Origin: Bacilli bacterium
GTDB taxonomy: Bacteria > Bacillota_I > Bacilli_A > RF39 > UBA660
Assembly: GCA_017435255.1 (NCBI GenBank)
Contig: JAFSFI010000008.1
Location: 65,765-105,320 of the forward strand
Direction of reading: 5' to 3'
DNA length: 39,556 bases
Below are positions 8,316 through 15,644 of the stretch, one piece after another. Within the stretch, counting starts at the first letter, position 1; each line of letters starts with the position of its first letter. A program made the position numbers and the translations under genes. A model generated the notes under the pieces. The model had not been told where the DNA came from and made no database searches. It saw nothing but the letters and a program-made list of their open reading frames with translations.

Positions 8316-8804
8316 ATGGAGAATGTAAAGTTTAATAAATTTTTAGATAATGCTCAAATACTCAATAAAAGATTTGGAATAACACCGCTTTTGTATGGTT
8401 CATTAGGATTAGAAGTATTAACTGATAGCGATCTTTCTTCCGATGATATAGATATATTAATTCCTAGTCGTTATGTAGAAGGCGATGATTGGGAAGAACT
8501 AAAACAATTTTTGGAACAGTTTGGTTATGTTCTTATTGATGAACATGAACACACATTCTTAAAAGATGATATTCATTATTCTTATGCTAAGATAGAAGGA
8601 TTAAAGAATTTCGCTAACACTTGTGAGGAGGATATAAAAATATATCAACAGGAAGACGCTCAATATAAGTTGTTGTCTTTAGAACAGTATTTAAGAGTAT
8701 ATGAGAGTTCTTTAAGTGATGAATACAGAATGAATGTATTTAAGAAGAGTGCTAAAGATAAGGAAAAAATATTATTTATTAAATCTAAACTAAATATGTT
8801 TTAA
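8316..8804 (+). CDS. Nucleotidyltransferase-superfamily-like protein
   Basis: Soluble protein of 162 residues. LLYGSLGLEVLTDSDLSSDDIDILIP resembles the GS-x(n)-DxD core of the polymerase-beta-type nucleotidyltransferase fold, as found in MNT and AbiEii-like proteins: Gly-Ser of the strand-turn followed by the DDIDI carboxylates. A third acidic strand may lie in DIHYSYAKIEG. Ribosome site AAGGAG at 8303-8308. It stands between a small membrane protein and an HD-domain phosphohydrolase-like protein in one apparent operon; a nucleotide- or tRNA-linked role is only a guess. No toxin partner is visible. Confidence 0.55.
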   Translation: MENVKFNKFLDNAQILNKRFGITPLLYGSLGLEVLTDSDLSSDDIDILIPSRYVEGDDWEELKQFLEQFGYVLIDEHEHTFLKDDIHYSYAKIEGLKNFANTCEEDIKIYQQEDAQYKLLSLEQYLRVYESSLSDEYRMNVFKKSAKDKEKILFIKSKLNMF

Positions 8805-8830
8805 TAAAAAATAAAAAGGATATAGTGATA

Positions 8831-9508
8831 ATGATAGAAGAAGTAAGAAAAAAAGTATATGAATTATTAAAAAACGATGATTCTGGACATGGGATCGCTC
8901 ATATTGAAAGAGTGTTCAACTTATCTATAAAATTTGCTAAAAAGGAAAACGCGGATGTAGAAATAACATCCTTAATTGCATTATTACATGAGGTTGATGA
9001 TTATAAATTGTTTGGAGAAGAAAATGCTAAAAATTTAACAAATGCCAAAAGAATTATGAGAGAAGTTAATATAGATAAATCTATTCAAAAAGAAGTAATT
9101 GCTGCTATAGAAAATTTTGGATATAGTAAAGCGATACAAGGTATAAGACCTAGATCATTAGAAGGAAAAATTGTATCTGATGCGGACATGTGTGATGCTG
9201 TTGGCGTGAATGGATTAATTAGGATTTTTACATATTCTTTAAAATACGGTAAGCCTTTTTTTGATAAAAACAAGTTTCCAAATAGTTACTTAGAAAAAAA
9301 CAAAAAGATTTGTGCTGATAGTAGTGTTTGTCATTTGTTTGAAAAAGCTTTAAAGTTAAAAAATATGATGTTAACTTCTTCAGGCAAAAGAGAAATAGAA
9401 AAAAGACATAATATAACTGTAGAAATGTTATATCAATTGTTTGATGAAGAAGATGCAGAGGATTGGATAAAATATTTAGATGATTTTTTAACAGAATATT
9501 ATAGTTAA
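8831..9508 (+). CDS. HD-domain phosphohydrolase-like protein with HE in place of HD
   Basis: A 225-residue protein related to the YedJ/YpgQ group of HD hydrolases, which act on nucleotides or related phosphates. HGIAHIERVF gives the first histidine (H24), LLHEVDD the second (H53), and SDADMCDAVG the final aspartate region. The defining HD doublet reads HE (H53, E54), a conservative but unusual change. ATG 8831 is preferred; GTG 8825, in frame, lies four bases after AAGGA (8816-8820) and cannot be excluded. It is last in the operon starting with rlmD. Confidence 0.72.
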   Translation: MIEEVRKKVYELLKNDDSGHGIAHIERVFNLSIKFAKKENADVEITSLIALLHEVDDYKLFGEENAKNLTNAKRIMREVNIDKSIQKEVIAAIENFGYSKAIQGIRPRSLEGKIVSDADMCDAVGVNGLIRIFTYSLKYGKPFFDKNKFPNSYLEKNKKICADSSVCHLFEKALKLKNMMLTSSGKREIEKRHNITVEMLYQLFDEEDAEDWIKYLDDFLTEYYS

Positions 9509-9626
9509 CTGCGATGTTATTATATATCAAAAAATCTTTAGACCACCTAAAATTGTTTCTTAATTATTGTAATAGATACTATGGGTTAGTAATGTTTGAA
9601 AAGTATCCTATAGTAAATTATAGAAT
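9509..9626. other. Non-coding gap with one hairpin
   Basis: No reading frame is convincing here. A 9-bp stem TACTATGGG (9577-9585) / CCTATAGTA (9607-9615), with one G-T pair, is followed by the terminator at 9627. This could be the structured 3' end of the upstream mRNA or a small RNA. Confidence 0.3.
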
Positions 9627-9652
9627 AAAGTGCCTTTAGAGGCACTTTTTTA
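9627..9652 (+). terminator. Intrinsic terminator of the rlmD operon
   Basis: Stem AAAGTGCC/GGCACTTT with loop TTTAGA and six or more T. Confidence 0.88.
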
Positions 9653-9718
9653 ATAAAAATAATGCAAAAATTAAAAAAATATGTTATTCTTTATATAGAA
9701 TAATAGAGGTGATTACTT

Positions 9719-11929
9719 GTGTCGCAAACTTATACAAAAAATGAAATAAAAAATTTAGTTTATTCTAATGATGTTAATAGTAGTAATTTAGCAGATATTA
9801 TAAATAGTTTATTGACATATGATTTTGATGAGGAAATTCGTGATATAGTTTATGAACTATCTAAAAATGAAAGCATTCCTAAATCCATTAGAACAAACCT
9901 TACTAAAGTAATAGAAAATTATGATGAAATTGTCGAAAATAGAATAGAAGAGATAGAGCACCAAGTTCATGAAGCTGAGATGTTACAACAAGCTCAAGAA
10001 GATGCTGCAAGAGCGGCTCAAGTGCAAGAAGAAGCAGAAAAAGCAGCGCAAGCAGCCCAAGCTCAAGAAGAAGCAGAAAAAGCAGCGCAAGTAGCCCAAG
10101 CTCAAGAAGAAGCAGAGAAAGCAGCGCAAGCAGCCCAAGCTCAAGAAGAAGCAGAGAAAGCAGCGCAAGTAGCTCAAGCTCAAGAAGAAGCAGAAAAAGT
10201 AGCGCAAGTAGCCCAAGCCGAAGAAGCAGAGTTAAAAAGGCAAGTAGCAAACGAAGCACAAGAAGACATGATAAATGCATTAGAGCAAGACGAAGTGGTT
10301 GAACAACCTAATGTTGTTTCTAGTCAAGATGATGCTGTTATGCAAAGTAGCAATAATGGTTCTGACCCAATAGTCGAAGCCATAAAAGAAAATGTTGATC
10401 CACAAGAAGTAGTTATATTGGAAGGCGAAGAAGCAAAAAATGTTCCTGATGTAATACCTATTCAACAGGGGGCTCCAAAAGTTGGAAATGTTGATGGTAC
10501 AGAAGGAAATAATGGTGAGGCTATACCTGTTTCTGAAGTTGTTGAAATAAAACCTAACGAGAATGGAGTACAACCTGGTCCAGCTATTGTAGATCAACCA
10601 GTGGAAGAGGAAGTTGAAACAATAAATTTTGATACACCTCGTAGACCTGTTAGAAGTGTTAGTTATACGAATGATGATGTGTTGTCTCTAGAAAACGATG
10701 AGGTCTTGGGAGCACTTACTGCATATGCTACATTCCAAGGACTAAAGGTGGTTGGTAGTAATCCGGGTGTTACTGGAGTTCCGCAAATTTCTTTCGAACT
10801 TGATGAAGTAAGCAAACCATATATAGATAATTTGTTATTAGAATTATATAAAGATGATAAAGATAACTTAGATGTAAATTTAAGTAGAGTAGATGCAACA
10901 AAGAAAGAATTATTAACAATAACATTAGATGATGTTAATTTGTCACAAGAAGCAATTAAACAACAGGGAAAAGCAATGTTTCAAAGAATTAATGATATAA
11001 TGCATAAGACAAAAGAAAATGTTGATTATGAAGAAAAGATGCCACTAGCATTAAGAAATTTAAAAGATAAATTTCATAATGATGATCCAAACATTCCAGA
11101 TGAGGATTTTAAAATAGGTTATTCTAGAAGTAATGGTGAGAATTCATATTATATAATTGCTAATTCTAAAGAACAAGCAATTGAATTAGCCGAATTAATG
11201 GGGTACGACATTAAAGAAGATCGTGGTGGTAATGTGTTTGAGGTAGATACAAACAATCTACCTATGGAAGGCTCTAAATTGGATGTTGCTAGTGAAAACG
11301 TTAATGAATTGGATGAAATGAAAAATACAGAGCATGGTGTTTCTGATGTAGATGTAGATTATAATAATAGACACTACGAAGATTCAAATTATCAAGCTAT
11401 AGAAGAATTTATTGATAATAGTAGAGATCCTAGTACTATGTCTGTTATACAAATTGATGTTCCTTCTGCAACGCCAAATCAAAGAGTAGTTAGCTTAGCT
11501 AGTGAGGATGGTACAAGACGTACAGTTATATTTAATAATGGTAATGATTTTGATAATTATACATTACCTAAGATAGCTAATGAATATGCTAATGGCGCTA
11601 CCATTAGCAGCGAAAACACTCAAACTGTAAAATTTGAAAACGGTACGTGTGGTTATGAGGCGTTATCTAGTGATAATACATATTTGAGGTTAAACAATTA
11701 TGATGGTGATACAATTAATGAATTAAATAGAAGTTTAGAATCATATAACGCTAAAGTTGTTCCTATTTCTGCTGCAAAGAAAGAAAATGAACGTCAAAAA
11801 ACAATAGGAACATATCCGACAAGACCAACTACAGCACAAGCTGCTAATACATCTTTTGTTGCGTTATTGGCATTTGTAATAATCTTGGCTATTGGCTTTG
11901 GTGTAATATATTTATTATTTGGGGGATAA
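9719..11929 (+). CDS. Large tail-anchored protein with 13-residue alanine/glutamate repeats
   Basis: A 736-residue protein of unknown function. Residues 1-85 form a small acidic helical domain. Residues 90-185 are an Ala/Glu/Gln/Lys-rich helix resembling TolA domain II, made of five near-exact copies of a 13-residue unit (QEEAEKAAQAAQA) plus degenerate ends. Residues 190-310 are acidic and probably disordered. Residues 325-700 contain two or three mixed alpha/beta domains that I do not recognise. The end is a single membrane helix, about 711-733 (SFVALLAFVIILAIGFGVIY), with almost no tail, so most of the protein should face the cytoplasm. The start is GTG 9719, backed by GAGGTGATT at 9706-9714. 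It is followed at once by a small membrane protein gene. Confidence 0.75.
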   Translation: MSQTYTKNEIKNLVYSNDVNSSNLADIINSLLTYDFDEEIRDIVYELSKNESIPKSIRTNLTKVIENYDEIVENRIEEIEHQVHEAEMLQQAQEDAARAAQVQEEAEKAAQAAQAQEEAEKAAQVAQAQEEAEKAAQAAQAQEEAEKAAQVAQAQEEAEKVAQVAQAEEAELKRQVANEAQEDMINALEQDEVVEQPNVVSSQDDAVMQSSNNGSDPIVEAIKENVDPQEVVILEGEEAKNVPDVIPIQQGAPKVGNVDGTEGNNGEAIPVSEVVEIKPNENGVQPGPAIVDQPVEEEVETINFDTPRRPVRSVSYTNDDVLSLENDEVLGALTAYATFQGLKVVGSNPGVTGVPQISFELDEVSKPYIDNLLLELYKDDKDNLDVNLSRVDATKKELLTITLDDVNLSQEAIKQQGKAMFQRINDIMHKTKENVDYEEKMPLALRNLKDKFHNDDPNIPDEDFKIGYSRSNGENSYYIIANSKEQAIELAELMGYDIKEDRGGNVFEVDTNNLPMEGSKLDVASENVNELDEMKNTEHGVSDVDVDYNNRHYEDSNYQAIEEFIDNSRDPSTMSVIQIDVPSATPNQRVVSLASEDGTRRTVIFNNGNDFDNYTLPKIANEYANGATISSENTQTVKFENGTCGYEALSSDNTYLRLNNYDGDTINELNRSLESYNAKVVPISAAKKENERQKTIGTYPTRPTTAQAANTSFVALLAFVIILAIGFGVIYLLFGG
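10025..10219 (+). repeat. Five tandem copies of a 39-bp in-frame unit
   Basis: Copies start at 10025, 10064, 10103, 10142 and 10181 and encode QEEAEKAAQ(A/V)AQA. Differences are few (GCA/GTA at one codon, AAA/GAG at another), so the array is recent or actively homogenised. A shorter diverged copy lies at 9992-10024 and a partial one after 10219. Confidence 0.92.
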
Positions 11930-11930
11930 A

Positions 11931-12200
11931 ATGAATAAATTAACAAATGATCAAAATATTAAAAATTTAAAAAAGAGAAAGATATTAAGATATTTAATTA
12001 TTGCTCTTGGGATAATTACTATAGTATTATCGATTTTATCTTTAATTATTAAATGGAGTTTTATCTTTCCGTTAATAACATTTTTACTTATGACTATTCT
12101 AACAAAGAAAAGAGAAAGTATACCGATAAAATTGAGTAAAAGTATAGAGACTAAAAGAATAGAAAAAGCAATAAAAAAACAAAAAGAAAAGAAAAAATAA
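11931..12200 (+). CDS. Small membrane protein, unknown
   Basis: An 89-residue protein with two adjacent hydrophobic segments (about 24-44 and 46-62) between a basic N-terminus and a very basic coiled C-terminal tail rich in Lys. Start ATG 11931 with GGGGGA at 11921-11926, overlapping the stop of the previous gene. Its tight coupling to the tail-anchored repeat protein suggests they are made together. No family recognised. Confidence 0.62.
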   Translation: MNKLTNDQNIKNLKKRKILRYLIIALGIITIVLSILSLIIKWSFIFPLITFLLMTILTKKRESIPIKLSKSIETKRIEKAIKKQKEKKK

Positions 12201-12234
12201 TATAGAATATAACTATGTGATAGGTGGGTTCAAT

Positions 12235-13695
12235 ATGTATAGAAAGAAAACAGTGGTAATAATAGTTATGTGTATTGCTATAGTTTTTATGGCGGTAGGA
12301 TATGCGTTAGTATCAACAAAATTAAACATAAATGGTTCTACTGTAGTAACATCTTCTTGGAGAGTAGAATTTTCTGATATTAGAACAACAAATTTAAAAG
12401 GTGGTGCAACAAACCTAGTTTCTCCAAGTTATTCTGCTACAACGGCCACTTTTAATGTTGATTTAGTACAACCGGGAGATGAAGTTACATATGAGGTTGA
12501 TATAACTAACTACGGTGATATAAAAGCAGAAATTAAAGGTGCCAATTATTTAATTACTGGAAGCGATGCCATATATGTCACAATAGAAGGAATTAGAAAA
12601 GGAACCATAATTGAGGGATGTGATGTTCAAAACGCATGTCCTTATGTTACTGCTATTATAAAAGTAGGTTATGATCCTGTAGTGGAAAAAGATCCGGAAG
12701 ACAAAACAAAAAATATTAATATAACTTTAGATATTGGTCAATATGTAGATGGTAGTCCTGTTACAGATGGTGAATTAATACCTGAACTTCAAAGGGATAC
12801 ACTAGTACAAAAAATATTAAGTAATAATCTTGTTCAAGGTGATGGAAAGATTGATTTTCTAGAATTAAATGAAGACGGATTGTACTATACTAATCAAAAT
12901 ACTGAAGGGAATCAAACAACATATTATTTTAGAGGACCTGTAGAAAATAACTATGTTTTATTTGCGGATCATTTGTGGAGAGTAGTAAGAATAAATGAAG
13001 ATGGAAGTATAAGATTGATTACACAAGATAGTATTGGGCAATCAGCGTTTAATGATGAAAGCGGAGATAATGCATATGTAGGATACATGTACGGGACACC
13101 TGGAAGTGATAATTATGCTGATACTCATGCTAACATAAACAACAGTACTGTTAAAGATTTTTTAGATGATTGGTATGATGAAAATTTATCAGATTATTCT
13201 ACTTATTTAGCAGATGCAGGATTTTGTAACGATAGAAGTATAGCTTCTTCATCAGGTTTATGGGACCAAGGGGATACTGCGCTAGGTTATGGTGATAATT
13301 TGACTAATTATGGGGTATCAGAAAGATTTAGTCCATTTAATTATGCTAAGCCTATATTTAAATGCCCACAAAATAGTGATTTATTTACTCTTACAACTAG
13401 CAATAAGGGAAATAAGGCTTTAACTAAACCAATAGGTTTAATATCGTTAGATGAAGTGATATATGCAGGTGGTGCAATTGAGGAATCATTTGATTATTAT
13501 TTAAATAATGGTGATTATTGGTTTATCATGGGTTCACGTCATACCGATCACATTTATGCTATGTGGGATTTCATAGATGGAGAATCCATTGATGATCAAT
13601 TTGATGTTCGTCCTGTTATAAACTTGAAATCTAATGTAGAAATAACAAGTGGGAACGGATATGAAGATACTCCATATGTAATAAAAATAAATTAA
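12235..13695 (+). CDS. Exported protein with TasA-like N-terminal domain and DUF6273-like C-terminal domain
   Basis: A 486-residue surface protein. Residues 6-27 form a signal anchor followed by ALVSTKLNINGS, like TasA/camelysin-type exported proteins. Residues 30-190 are a beta-rich domain (PGDEVTYEVDITNYGDIKAEI) of the kind seen in these fibre-like proteins. Residues 230-486 show LWRVVRINEDGSIRLIT and end with FDVRPVINLKSNVEI, the pattern of DUF6273-like extracellular domains. Four cysteines come in pairs and could form disulfides. The start is ATG 12235, seven bases after AGGTGG (12222-12227); GTG 12217 would precede that site. Function unknown; an adhesive or matrix role is inference. It is terminated at 13702. 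Confidence 0.72.
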   Translation: MYRKKTVVIIVMCIAIVFMAVGYALVSTKLNINGSTVVTSSWRVEFSDIRTTNLKGGATNLVSPSYSATTATFNVDLVQPGDEVTYEVDITNYGDIKAEIKGANYLITGSDAIYVTIEGIRKGTIIEGCDVQNACPYVTAIIKVGYDPVVEKDPEDKTKNINITLDIGQYVDGSPVTDGELIPELQRDTLVQKILSNNLVQGDGKIDFLELNEDGLYYTNQNTEGNQTTYYFRGPVENNYVLFADHLWRVVRINEDGSIRLITQDSIGQSAFNDESGDNAYVGYMYGTPGSDNYADTHANINNSTVKDFLDDWYDENLSDYSTYLADAGFCNDRSIASSSGLWDQGDTALGYGDNLTNYGVSERFSPFNYAKPIFKCPQNSDLFTLTTSNKGNKALTKPIGLISLDEVIYAGGAIEESFDYYLNNGDYWFIMGSRHTDHIYAMWDFIDGESIDDQFDVRPVINLKSNVEITSGNGYEDTPYVIKIN

Positions 13696-13701
13696 ATGAT
13701 T

Positions 13702-13724
13702 GTGGCGAGGAATGCCACTTTTTT
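13702..13724 (+). terminator. Intrinsic terminator after the exported protein
   Basis: Stem GTGGC/GCCAC, loop GAGGAAT, then six T. Confidence 0.75.
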
Positions 13725-13746
13725 GTAAATAAGAGGGAGGTACTAA

Positions 13747-14901
13747 ATGAAAATACTAAGGTATATTGATAAATGGTTATTATTAACTAGTACTTTGCTA
13801 TTTGTAATTGGGTTAGTTATGGTATTTTCGTCTTCGAATGTTGCAGCATTCATGCGATATTCTTCTAGTCCTTATCGTTTTGTTATAAGACAGGCTATAT
13901 TTTTGTTAGTTGCTGTACTTTTCTCGTTGGTTGCAATTCGGTTTTCCACAAAGTTTTATGGTTTTGTATCTTGGCCCGGGCTACTTGCAATAACAGTTAT
14001 TCTTGCTTTGGTACTTCTTTACGGAAAAATTAAAGGTGGTGCTGCTTCTTGGATTGATATAGGTCCATTTACTTTTCAACCAAGTGAATTTGCAAAAGTA
14101 ATTATGATTGTATGGATGGCTAGTTTTTATGACATAAATAAAAACAAGTTAGATAAGTATTCGACTAGTTTATTTCCTTTGATATTATGTGGAATAATTG
14201 TCTTTCTTCTTTTATTACAACCGGATTTAGGTACTGCTATTATATTTGCTGGTATAGTGGGATTTATTTTTGTGACAGTACCAATTGATCTTAAAATTAA
14301 AGTTAGAACAACATTAATAGTTTTGTTTGCTGCTATTATTGGAGTTATAGTAATAGTTAGTAAAGGTGGAAATTTATTTTTTCAGCATCAAGTAGAAAGA
14401 TTTGATTTTTCTAATCCTTGTAGTGAGGAAAAATTTTATGATCAGGGTAACCAAGTGTGTAATGGTTATATTGCAATTAATAATGGTGGATTATTAGGGA
14501 AAGGACTGGGGAATAGTACCCAAAAGTACTTATATTTACCTGATTCTCATACTGATTTTATTTTTCCAATCGTACTTGAGGAAATGGGATTATTATTTGG
14601 AATATTTATAATTTTACTTTATATATTTTTACTATCTAGAATTATAGTTGTTGCTCATTATAGTACTAATAATAGGAATGCAATAATGTGCTATGGAGTA
14701 GCATTTTATATATTTTTACATATAGTAATAAATTTGATGGGGGTGTTGGGACTTATGCCTATGACTGGGGTTCCTTTACCATTCTTAAGTTATGGTGGAA
14801 GTTTTACAATATGCTTGGTTGTAGCTCTTACTATAGTGCAAAGGGTTGCAATTGAGAATAATACAAAAAATTTAGCGAAAAACAAAGGAAAACAAAGATA
14901 A
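13747..14901 (+). CDS. ftsW: Peptidoglycan glycosyltransferase of the SEDS family, FtsW/SpoVE-like
   Basis: Polytopic membrane polymerase that adds lipid II to growing glycan strands together with a class B PBP. It has 384 residues and about ten membrane helices. Hallmarks in order are QPSEFAK (from residue 111), LLLQPDLGTA, GGLLGKGLGNS, LPDSHTDFIFPIVLEEMG and PLPFLSYGGS. The large extracellular loop contains two cysteines about 16 residues apart (PCSEEKFYDQGNQVC), an unusual insertion that could be disulfide-bonded. The choice between FtsW (division) and SpoVE (spore cortex) cannot be made from this window; RodA is less likely given the loop and C-terminal sequence. Ribosome site AGGGAGG at 13734-13740. 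Confidence 0.87.
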   Translation: MKILRYIDKWLLLTSTLLFVIGLVMVFSSSNVAAFMRYSSSPYRFVIRQAIFLLVAVLFSLVAIRFSTKFYGFVSWPGLLAITVILALVLLYGKIKGGAASWIDIGPFTFQPSEFAKVIMIVWMASFYDINKNKLDKYSTSLFPLILCGIIVFLLLLQPDLGTAIIFAGIVGFIFVTVPIDLKIKVRTTLIVLFAAIIGVIVIVSKGGNLFFQHQVERFDFSNPCSEEKFYDQGNQVCNGYIAINNGGLLGKGLGNSTQKYLYLPDSHTDFIFPIVLEEMGLLFGIFIILLYIFLLSRIIVVAHYSTNNRNAIMCYGVAFYIFLHIVINLMGVLGLMPMTGVPLPFLSYGGSFTICLVVALTIVQRVAIENNTKNLAKNKGKQR

Positions 14902-14910
14902 AAAGAGAAT

Positions 14911-14933
14911 AATCTCCTTAAGGAGGTTTTTTT
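14911..14933 (+). terminator. Terminator-like hairpin that contains the comEA ribosome-binding site
   Basis: Stem AATCTCC/GGAGGTT with loop TTAA (14918-14921) and a seven-T tract ending just before ATG 14934. The 3' arm includes the AAGGAGG ribosome site of comEA, so the same element can end the ftsW transcript and hide the site. Confidence 0.65.
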
Positions 14934-15644
14934 ATGGAATTTTTTGATAAAGTAAAAGATTTTATTAATTATAATAAAGTTACTATAATAGGAGGTATTG
15001 TTGTATTAATTATTGTACTAGGTTCTAATTTTGGTATATATGCAATAGTTAATAATAAAATTTCTGATGTATCAGAAAAACAAAAGAGTGTATCTTTTGA
15101 GAATGATGAGACAGTAGAAGAAAAGGAAACCGAAAAAGAATATTATCAATTTGATATCAAAGGGAGCGTTAATAAACCTGGAGTATATTCTTTGGAAAAA
15201 GGTTCTAGAGTAATCGATGCAATTAAAATAGCAGGGGGATTAAAAGAAAACGCTGATACTAGTGTTAATAATTTAAGTAAATATATAACTGATGAAATGG
15301 TTATTGTTATTTATAATAGTGATGAGGTTTTTAGATTTAATGAAATAAAAGAGCAAGAAGAGATTGAAAACAATGAATGTAAAAATTATAACGAAGTAGT
15401 AGAAAATGAAAGTTGTATTGAAAAAAGCGATATTATTGCTAGTGAAGTAGATACTAAAATTTCGATCAATACTGCATCACTTGAGTTATTAATGACACTT
15501 CCCGGGATAGGTGAATCTAAAGCTAAAAGCATTATTGAGTACCGCGAAGAAAAAGGAATATTTAAGTCTATTGAAGACATTATGAATGTGTCCGGCATAG
15601 GGGAATCTGTTTTTGAAAAAATTAAAAATTATATTACAGTATAA
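14934..15644 (+). CDS. comEA: Competence DNA receptor ComEA
   Basis: Membrane-anchored double-strand DNA receptor that passes DNA to ComEC. Residues 17-37 are a membrane anchor; residues 71-127 form an SLBB domain (FDIKGSVNKPGVYSLEKGSR, AGGLKENADTS). An acidic linker holds two cysteines (149, 161), and residues 175-236 hold the paired helix-hairpin-helix DNA-binding motifs LPGIGESKA and VSGIGESVF. It overlaps comEC by about 32 bases. The upstream hairpin covers its ribosome site, so its translation or transcription may be restricted. Confidence 0.92.
   Translation: MEFFDKVKDFINYNKVTIIGGIVVLIIVLGSNFGIYAIVNNKISDVSEKQKSVSFENDETVEEKETEKEYYQFDIKGSVNKPGVYSLEKGSRVIDAIKIAGGLKENADTSVNNLSKYITDEMVIVIYNSDEVFRFNEIKEQEEIENNECKNYNEVVENESCIEKSDIIASEVDTKISINTASLELLMTLPGIGESKAKSIIEYREEKGIFKSIEDIMNVSGIGESVFEKIKNYITV

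Noticed and set aside
10025..10219. The regular 39-bp units as a CRISPR array
   Set aside because: Copies are directly adjacent without spacers and encode protein in frame.
9903..10280. Long minus-strand frames rich in Leu or Cys/Phe across the repeat region
   Set aside because: They are reverse readings of the Ala/Glu/Gln repeat codons of the plus-strand gene and have no start signals.
13747..14901. Assignment of the SEDS protein as RodA
   Set aside because: Motifs fit FtsW/SpoVE better, but the distinction from SpoVE remains open.
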